Positions 1 to 3,884 of a stretch of DNA of 5,615 bases are shown one piece after another. This DNA comes from Planctomycetota bacterium (lineage in GTDB: Bacteria; Planctomycetota; PUPC01; JABMSA01; JAUWKK01): positions 1-5,615 of the forward strand of contig JAUWKK010000204.1 in assembly GCA_030614245.1 (NCBI GenBank), given 5' to 3'. The position numbers were made by a program, and so were the translations under genes. The notes beneath the pieces are model-generated. The model searched no databases. It was not told the DNA's origin and saw only the letters and a list, made by a program, of their open reading frames with translations. Each line of letters starts with the position of its first letter. Positions within the stretch are counted from its first letter, which is position 1.

Positions 1-137
1 CGCTCGGCTCAAAGCGCATTGGGGATACGGTCAATATCGAAACCGATATGCTCGCAAAGATGGTCTTCAAGGCTGTCGGCAGACTCCCTAAGGAGGGAAT
101 CAGCGAGGGTTTCCTGCGCGAGCATGGATTCTGCTGA
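1..137 (+). CDS. ribE: Riboflavin synthase (alpha chain), C-terminal end only
   Basis: This is the 3' end of a gene that begins outside the window; the first complete codon is at 3 and the TGA stop is at 135-137, leaving 44 visible residues. The segment starts LGSKRIGDTVNIETDMLAK and ends in FLREHGFC. The GDxVNxExDxLAK stretch is the conserved C-terminal lumazine-binding motif of the second half of bacterial riboflavin synthase, and an FLREHGF-type tail is common in the family. The enzyme is cytoplasmic and converts two 6,7-dimethyl-8-ribityllumazine molecules into riboflavin plus the pyrimidinedione precursor; that is family knowledge. It probably belongs to a rib operon to the left. The next gene converges on it, so it is the last gene of its transcript. 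Identification rests on the short C-terminus only, but the motif match is good. Confidence 0.88.
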   Translation, partial: LGSKRIGDTVNIETDMLAKMVFKAVGRLPKEGISEGFLREHGFC

Positions 138-279
138 TGGTGGGGCGGTCAAGCGCCTTCATTGTTCTCATCACCGCAAAAGACACAGATCATGACTGAG
201 CTCCCTTTTCTTTTCTCGCTGCTGATTGACTACGTAACTGTGCTACTATCTTCTGAGCTCTACAATGTGCAAGACTCCT

Positions 280-558
280 TCAGTCAATCACCACTCTTGG
301 CAGAAGCAATAGGCACAAAGCGAGAACCACAAACAGCCCAAGACCGATCGAGATGATGAGAAGGGCAAGTCGCCATTCGTCCTTACGCCATTCACGTGGT
401 TTCTCTTTACGTGTACGCCACTTCAAGCACTTCCCGCAAAGATACTCCCCCTTGAACTCATGCATACACTCCGAGCACAGATAATCTCCACAGCGATCAC
501 ATTGGCTAGTCGCTTCTCGTTCTGGATGATGATAGCAGCGGAGGTCGTATTCGTTCAT
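280..558 (-). CDS. Small B-box-like zinc-binding protein with C-terminal membrane segment
   Basis: This 92-residue protein has two parts. Residues 8-44 hold regularly spaced metal ligands: C8, H10/H11, C20-x2-C23, C28-x2-C31, H33 and C41-x2-C44. The pattern resembles the B-box type zinc finger found at the N-terminus of many uncharacterised bacterial membrane proteins. A strongly basic linker (residues 46-63) leads into one hydrophobic helix at about 64-86, followed by only a few residues. By the positive-inside rule the zinc module should be cytoplasmic and the short tail outside. The ATG (558-556) overlaps the TGA stop of the upstream ankyrin gene as ATGA, and its only purine-rich sequence (AAGGA) directly abuts the ATG, so translation probably depends on re-initiation after the ankyrin gene. 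No catalytic residues are visible. A role in binding a protein partner at the membrane is inference. The segment is visibly less GC-rich than purM or the TPR gene. Confidence 0.85.
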   Translation of the reverse strand: MNEYDLRCYHHPEREATSQCDRCGDYLCSECMHEFKGEYLCGKCLKWRTRKEKPREWRKDEWRLALLIISIGLGLFVVLALCLLLLPRVVID

Positions 559-1565
559 TCCTTCGCCCCGTGCTTGCGGAGGAGGGCGGCGACCTCTTTC
601 TTGTCTTTCTCCACGGCAATGGCCAGCGGCGTCTTGCCATCGTTGTCCTTGGCGTTTACGTTGCCGCCGTTCTTGATCAGCAGTTGAGCTATTCTCGTGT
701 GCCCGCCAGCAGCCGCCCAGTGCAGCGGCGTTAGGCCGGATGCAGTCTTCGCATTCAGATCCGCGCCTTTGGCAATCAGCAGTTCGACCACTTCTGTGCG
801 GCCATCTTGAGCCGCCCAGTGCAGCGACGTCATTCCATTGTTCGCTTTCGCACTAACATCCGCACCCCTGGCGATCAGCAGTTCGGTCACTTTCTTGTGC
901 CCGCTCTGGGCTGCCAGGTGCAGCGGCGTCAGGCCGGATGCAGTCTTCGCATTCACATCCGCGCCCTTCTCGATCAGCAGTTCGGCCACTTGCGTGTGGC
1001 CGTGGTCAGCCGCCCTGTACAGTGGCGTCATTCCATCGTTCGCCTTCGCACTGACATCCGCACCGCTGTCGATCAGCAACCCGGCTACTGCCGTGCGGCC
1101 CCAAATGGCTGCCCAATGCAGTGGCGTCCTGCTACACTTCTCCTTCGCATTCACGTCCGCGCCCTTTGCGATCAGCAACTCGGCGACGGCCGTGTGGCCG
1201 AATATAGCCACCTCGTGCAGCGGCGTGTTGCCGCGCTTGTCCTTCGCATTCACATCTGCTCCCCTCGCGATCAGCAGTTGGGCCACTTTCTTGTGGCCAA
1301 ATACCGCCGCCAAGTGCAGCGGCGTGCAGCCCCATCCGTCCTTCGCGTTCACATCCGCGCGCCGCAGAAGGAAGCACCGAACCGCAAAGGTGTCACCATT
1401 CCTCAGAGCTTGATGCATGCTGTCGTACTTCTCTGTCACGACGTAGACAGTGACTATACTCCCGATGGTGACAAGAACCATGAGCGCAGCGATAGCGGCC
1501 CACATAATGCTTATGCGCGTGATCCATCGGGAGCGGGCGTCTGTTGTGCTGTCAGCTTCGGTCAT
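555..1565 (-). CDS. Membrane-anchored ankyrin-repeat protein
   Basis: This 336-residue protein has a short N-terminus carrying R11, R13 and R17, one hydrophobic helix at about residues 20-43, then an ankyrin domain to the end. An N-terminal capping repeat (about 48-79) is followed by seven full 33-residue repeats (80-112, 113-145, 146-178, 179-211, 212-244, 245-277, 278-310) and a shorter C-terminal cap (311-336). The repeats show the TPLHxAA start, the LLIxxGADVNAK end and the xGHxxVxxLL middle. Ankyrin arrays bind proteins; no enzyme domain is present. Arginines before the helix predict cytoplasmic N-terminus and an ankyrin domain outside the membrane, which is inference. The ATG (1565-1563) overlaps the TGA of the macrodomain gene as ATGA, with GGAG (1574-1571) 5 bases before it, so coupling is likely. 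The stop overlaps the next gene's start the same way. Repeats 4-7 show a higher-order DNA duplication (separate entry). The partner is unknown. Confidence 0.95.
   Translation of the reverse strand: MTEADSTTDARSRWITRISIMWAAIAALMVLVTIGSIVTVYVVTEKYDSMHQALRNGDTFAVRCFLLRRADVNAKDGWGCTPLHLAAVFGHKKVAQLLIARGADVNAKDKRGNTPLHEVAIFGHTAVAELLIAKGADVNAKEKCSRTPLHWAAIWGRTAVAGLLIDSGADVSAKANDGMTPLYRAADHGHTQVAELLIEKGADVNAKTASGLTPLHLAAQSGHKKVTELLIARGADVSAKANNGMTSLHWAAQDGRTEVVELLIAKGADLNAKTASGLTPLHWAAAGGHTRIAQLLIKNGGNVNAKDNDGKTPLAIAVEKDKKEVAALLRKHGAKE
721..1116 (-). repeat. Two tandem 198-bp units inside the ankyrin gene
   Basis: Positions 721-918 and 919-1116 are adjacent related copies, each two ankyrin repeats long (66 residues). 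721-768 matches 919-966 at 45 of 48 bases by eye, and the ACGTCATTCCATTG area at 827-840 matches that at 1025-1038 at the same 198-base offset. In the protein this appears as alternating repeat ends, AKANDG, AKTASG, AKANNG, AKTASG. The pattern fits duplication of a two-repeat block after the array had formed. Confidence 0.8.
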
Positions 1566-2107
1566 TCCTGCTCCGTCTGTATCAATTCGCCCAGGACGGT
1601 CTCGTACGCGTGGAGATCGGCATCGGAGAAGAGGACGAAGCGGACGAGGCTGATCTCGGTGTGCTCTTTGAGGAAGTCGATGACGGTGCCGAGCGCGACG
1701 CGTGCGGCCTTGTCGATGGGATAGCCGTAGACGCCGGTGCTTATGCTGGGAAAAGCGACCGAGGCCAGGCCGTTCTCCATTGCGAGAGCGAGGCTGTTGC
1801 GATAGGCATTGGCCAGTGTTTCAGGCTCGCCCGAGCTGCCGCCGCGCCATACGGGCCCGACAGTGTGTATCACCTTGCTAGCAGCGAGCCCGCCGGCGGT
1901 AGTAATCACCGCCTGCCCGGGCGGGCAGCCGCCGATCTTGCGGCATTCGGCCATTATCTCGCCGCCGCCGGCGCGATGAATGGCGCCATCGACGCCGCCT
2001 CCGCCGCGAAGGCCCGAGTTTGCCGCGTTCACAATCGCATCCACGCGCTCGTTGGTGATGTCGCCGCGAACGAGTTCTATTGTGGATTCGTTGATTACTG
2101 TGTTCAT
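1562..2107 (-). CDS. ymdB: Macrodomain ADP-ribose hydrolase, YmdB/MacroD-like (O-acetyl-ADP-ribose deacetylase)
   Basis: This 181-residue protein is one complete macrodomain, close to the 177 residues of E. coli YmdB. In order it has GDIT (15-18), IVNAAN (25-30), GGGGVDGAIHRAGG (35-48), GCPPGQAVIT (60-69), IHTVGPVWRGG (80-90) and FPSISTGVYGYP (119-130). N30 and D40 align with the N25 and D35 active-site residues described for YmdB. Members remove the acetyl group from O-acetyl-ADP-ribose, and several also release mono-ADP-ribose from acidic residues; the exact substrate here cannot be read from sequence. The protein should be cytoplasmic. The start at 2107 is chosen over an in-frame ATG at 2137 because GGGAG (2120-2116) sits 8 bases before it and the earlier ATG would add ten non-conserved residues. 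The gene lies 49 bases after purM and its TGA overlaps the ankyrin ATG. Symbol given by similarity. Confidence 0.95.
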   Translation of the reverse strand: MNTVINESTIELVRGDITNERVDAIVNAANSGLRGGGGVDGAIHRAGGGEIMAECRKIGGCPPGQAVITTAGGLAASKVIHTVGPVWRGGSSGEPETLANAYRNSLALAMENGLASVAFPSISTGVYGYPIDKAARVALGTVIDFLKEHTEISLVRFVLFSDADLHAYETVLGELIQTEQE

Positions 2108-2115
2108 ATCGTGCG

Positions 2116-2120
2116 CTCCC
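2116..2120 (-). promoter_or_regulatory. Ribosome binding site of the macrodomain gene
   Basis: GGGAG on the minus strand lies 8 bases before the ATG at 2107-2105. It falls inside the ten-residue extension that the ATG at 2137 would create, so it decides the start in favour of 2107. Confidence 0.7.
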
Positions 2121-2156
2121 TGTAGGATGAGCGGCACGACGACTGGTGCCCCGCCA

Positions 2157-3233
2157 TCAGACGAGTTCGACGCCCTTCGAGCCGCGTTTGCTCCTGCCGA
2201 TCTCGAATGCCCGTTCGCCGCGCCGTTCCAGTTTATTCATGATGGCCCTGGCATACCACGGTGCAACTATGAGCATCATCCCAATGCCCATATTGAAGGT
2301 GTGAAACATCTCGTAGCTTTCGATCTGGCCCAGCCGCTGGATGAGCTCGAAGATGGGAGGCACGGGCCAGGAGTTGAGCCTGATCCGCGCCGTCAGGCCC
2401 TTGGGCAGGACGCGGGGGATATTGTCCCAGAACCCGCCGCCGGTGACGTGGACAATGCCGTGGACGACGGCCTTCCGGCGATAGCTGAGCAGAAGGCTGC
2501 GCACGCTCGAAGAGTATATGCGCGTGGGTTCGAGGAGCTCTTCGCCCAGAGGCCTGCCGAGCTCGTCGATGTGCCGTTCGACGCTTATCTTCTCCTGTTC
2601 GAAGAAGAGCTTCCTGACTAGCGAATAGCCGTTTGAGTGGATGCCGCTGGAAGCCAGGCCGATGATGACATCGCCGGGCCGGATGCGGCTGCCGTCGATG
2701 CGCCGGTGGCGGTCGACTATGCCGACGGCGAAGCCCGCGAGGTCGTATTCGCCCGGCGGATAGAATCCGGGCATATCGGCCGTCTCTCCGCCGAGCAGCG
2801 AACAACCCGCCTGCCGGCAGCCTTCGGCGATACCCTTCACTACCTCGACCAGGCAGCCGGCGTCCAACTTGCCCGTTGCGATGTAATCGAGGAAGAAAAG
2901 CGGCTGAGCACCGCAGACTATCAGGTCGTTCACGCTCATCGCCACCAGGTCGATGCCCACGGTATCGTGCTTGTCCATCAGGAAGGCGACCTTGAGCTTG
3001 GTGCCGACGCCGTCGGTACACGCGACGAGTGCGGGCCTTTTGTATCGCTGCTGGAAGATCAGCTCGCCGCCAACCGGGCCGCCGTTGAGATCGAAGATGC
3101 CGGCGAAGCCGCCGTGGCCTTCGATCACTGACGGGCCGTAGGTGCTGCGGACAAGATCGCCTATCGCAGATGTGAAGCGATTGGCGGCATCGATATCTAC
3201 GCCGCTGTCTTTGTAGGTGAGCTTCTTTGCCAT
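2157..3233 (-). CDS. purM: Phosphoribosylformylglycinamidine cyclo-ligase (AIR synthetase)
   Basis: This 358-residue cytoplasmic enzyme of purine synthesis closes the imidazole ring: FGAM plus ATP gives aminoimidazole ribonucleotide. Family landmarks appear in order: YKDSGVDIDAAN (7-18), ACTDGVGTKLK (71-81), DLVAMSVNDLIVCGA (95-109), LLGGETADMPGFY (146-158), ASSGIHSNGYSLVRK (194-208), LLEPTRIY (233-240), HVTGGGFWDNIPRVLP (262-277) and FNMGIGMM (313-320). Both the N-terminal ATP-binding half and the C-terminal AIRS half are complete; the length is slightly above the roughly 345 residues of E. coli PurM. The frame stays open upstream to an ATG at 3407, but those 58 extra residues are not PurM-like and run through the promoter and stem-loop DNA. 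The start at 3233 has AGGAGG 9 bases before it and matches the normal family N-terminus. It is probably the first gene of the minus-strand run. No purN or purD is visible beside it. Confidence 0.97.
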   Translation of the reverse strand: MAKKLTYKDSGVDIDAANRFTSAIGDLVRSTYGPSVIEGHGGFAGIFDLNGGPVGGELIFQQRYKRPALVACTDGVGTKLKVAFLMDKHDTVGIDLVAMSVNDLIVCGAQPLFFLDYIATGKLDAGCLVEVVKGIAEGCRQAGCSLLGGETADMPGFYPPGEYDLAGFAVGIVDRHRRIDGSRIRPGDVIIGLASSGIHSNGYSLVRKLFFEQEKISVERHIDELGRPLGEELLEPTRIYSSSVRSLLLSYRRKAVVHGIVHVTGGGFWDNIPRVLPKGLTARIRLNSWPVPPIFELIQRLGQIESYEMFHTFNMGIGMMLIVAPWYARAIMNKLERRGERAFEIGRSKRGSKGVELV

Positions 3234-3242
3234 AAGTCTCGG

Positions 3243-3248
3243 CCTCCT
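3243..3248 (-). promoter_or_regulatory. Ribosome binding site of purM
   Basis: A full AGGAGG on the minus strand sits 9 bases before the ATG at 3233-3231. Together with the conserved MAKKLTYKDSGVD N-terminus it fixes the start and rules out the longer reading from 3407. Confidence 0.9.
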
Positions 3249-3258
3249 GTGCGGATGC

Positions 3259-3287
3259 AAGTTATCAAACGCAGCGGCGCCTGTCAA
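3259..3287 (-). promoter_or_regulatory. Probable sigma-70-type promoter of the purM operon
   Basis: A perfect TTGACA -35 box lies at 3287-3282 on the minus strand. Two overlapping -10 candidates follow: GATAAC (3266-3261, 15-base spacer, 4 of 6 matches) and TAACTT (3264-3259, 17-base spacer, 3 of 6). Transcription would begin near 3254, giving a leader of only about 20 bases that already contains the AGGAGG. So short a leader leaves no room for a purine riboswitch; a repressor site is not recognisable. Confidence 0.55.
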
Positions 3288-3369
3288 GGAAGAATCGGAT
3301 TGGGAGAGCCCTTTTGGTATTCGGACCCGCCTGCCTGCCCGTCTACAGCAGGCCTGACGATTCGCGGCA

Positions 3370-3391
3370 CTACTCCGCCCCTTCAGGGCTG
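3370..3391 (+). repeat. Imperfect direct repeat, copy 1
   Basis: This 22-base unit begins CTACTCCGCCCCTTCA and ends GGGCTG. It recurs as the 23-base copy at 3437-3459 with a few substitutions and one added base. Each copy contains its own small hairpin (GCCC/GGGC here, loop 3381-3385). Confidence 0.6.
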
Positions 3392-3412
3392 GAATTTCAC
3401 TCACCAACTATA

Positions 3413-3431
3413 CCCACGGCGGTGCCGTGGG
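3413..3431. repeat. Perfect 8-bp hairpin
   Basis: CCCACGGC (3413-3420) pairs perfectly with GCCGTGGG (3424-3431) around a GGT loop. No T-run follows on either strand, so it is not a typical intrinsic terminator. It sits between the two direct-repeat copies. Confidence 0.8.
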
Positions 3432-3436
3432 CTATT

Positions 3437-3459
3437 CTACCTCGCCCCTCACGGGGCTG
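3437..3459 (+). repeat. Imperfect direct repeat, copy 2
   Basis: This is the 23-base partner of 3370-3391, beginning CTACCTCGCCCCTCAC and ending GGGGCTG. It forms a 5-bp hairpin GCCCC/GGGGC (3444-3448 with 3453-3457). The substitutions and the added base lie mainly in the loop or keep the stem pairable. Confidence 0.6.
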
Positions 3460-3467
3460 CCGGGTGC

Positions 3468-3495
3468 CACGGTCAACCTTCCTCGGTTGGCCGTG
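3468..3495. repeat. 11-bp hairpin with one T-G pair
   Basis: CACGGTCAACC (3468-3478) faces GGTTGGCCGTG (3485-3495) across a 6-base loop. Ten pairs are Watson-Crick and one is T-G (3473 with 3490). Confidence 0.75.
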
Positions 3496-3498
3496 TTT

Positions 3499-3525
3499 GC
3501 CTGCCCCCGCCACAGGCGGGCAGGC
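3499..3525. repeat. GC-rich hairpin with a two-base bulge
   Basis: The right arm GGCGGGCAGGC (3515-3525) pairs with the left arm at 3499-3511, which carries two extra C bases, around an ACA loop. The half-site CCTGCCCGCC recurs at 3636-3645, and a related GCCTGCCTGCCCG is at 3329-3341, so this sequence is repeated within the intergenic region. Confidence 0.75.
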
Positions 3526-3628
3526 GTGCCTCATCCACGTCCAAGCTCTGCTTCACGTGTCTACCCTGCCGGTATTCTATACACGCCAAGCACATGCCCC
3601 ATCTCCACAGCCGGGCCATCTTATCTGT

Positions 3629-3664
3629 GTTCATCCCTGCCCGCCTATGGAGGGTGCGTTCATC
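3629..3664. repeat. GTTCATC direct repeats flanking a 22-base segment
   Basis: GTTCATC occurs at 3629-3635 and at 3658-3664. Between them are 22 bases starting with CCTGCCCGCC, an imperfect palindrome. Removing one GTTCATC and the 22 bases gives an uninterrupted ATCTGTGTTCATCTGTGG. This looks like insertion of a short palindromic unit with a 7-bp target duplication, although chance cannot be excluded for a 7-base match. I see no gene in the rest of 3526-3730. Confidence 0.4.
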
Positions 3665-3730
3665 TGTGGCTCCATCCCATCCTCAAGCGGCACCGAACAA
3701 CGCAACCGGCTCGGCTGCACACGTTAATGA

Positions 3731-3759
3731 TTGACTTTTGAGCGCATCTCAGGCATGAT
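3731..3759 (+). promoter_or_regulatory. Probable promoter of the TPR gene
   Basis: TTGACT (3731-3736) is followed after exactly 17 bases by CATGAT (3754-3759), matching the sigma-70 consensus at 5 of 6 and 4 of 6 positions, in an AT-richer stretch (GATAACATAAT). Transcription would start near 3766, leaving a leader of about 120 bases before the ATG at 3885. A short dyad TGAG-N5-CTCA (3739-3742 and 3748-3751) lies in the spacer and could be an operator, but it is only 4 bp. Confidence 0.4.
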
Positions 3760-3884
3760 AACATAATCAGGATGTGACGCGGCGAGGGTCAGCAACCTCA
3801 GCCTTGAACGGCGTGTTCTATACGTGAAAACCGCGCCGAAATGCCGACGTCTGCTGTATTGGCGCTGCATCCGATGGGATTCCG

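Larger units (their letters stand above)
3329..3525. repeat. Cluster of six stem-loops, REP-like extragenic element
   Basis: About 200 bases between two divergent genes hold six successive inverted repeats: 3329-3353 (GCCTGC/GCAGGC), 3377-3389 (GCCC/GGGC), 3413-3431, 3444-3457 (GCCCC/GGGGC), 3468-3495 and 3499-3525. Reading frames through it give proline- and cysteine-rich products with no recognisable domain, so it is treated as non-coding. Because both flanking genes start away from it, a terminator role for them is unlikely. Its organisation resembles REP/BIME-type palindromic elements or a MITE-like insertion; no transposase is present in the window. A structured RNA is the alternative. 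Confidence 0.6.

Noticed and set aside
142..159. Possible terminator hairpin after ribE (GGCG 144-147 with CGCC 154-157)
   Set aside because: Only four strong pairs, extended by two G-T pairs, and no T-run follows on either strand.
216..255. TTGACT followed by TACTAT in the convergent gap
   Set aside because: The spacing is only about 12 bases and no gene lies downstream on that strand.
807..1724. Long plus-strand frame opposite the ankyrin and macrodomain genes
   Set aside because: Periodic 33-residue pattern comes from the ankyrin repeats read in reverse; no domain and no start signals, and the minus-strand genes are certain.
1544..2125. Plus-strand frame opposite the macrodomain gene
   Set aside because: It is antisense to a well-conserved macrodomain and encodes nothing recognisable.
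2108..2137. Ten-residue N-terminal extension of the macrodomain protein
   Set aside because: GGGAG at 2120-2116 is placed for the ATG at 2107, and family members begin near that point.
3329..3664. CRISPR-like array
   Set aside because: The repeats are hairpins of different sequence with irregular spacing, not one direct repeat with uniform spacers, and no cas gene is near.
3249..3741. Three overlapping plus-strand reading frames of 104-161 codons (3249-3734, 3314-3727, 3427-3741)
   Set aside because: They run through the stem-loop cluster, overlap each other in different frames, give low-complexity proline/cysteine/serine-rich products with no domain, and lack ribosome binding sites.
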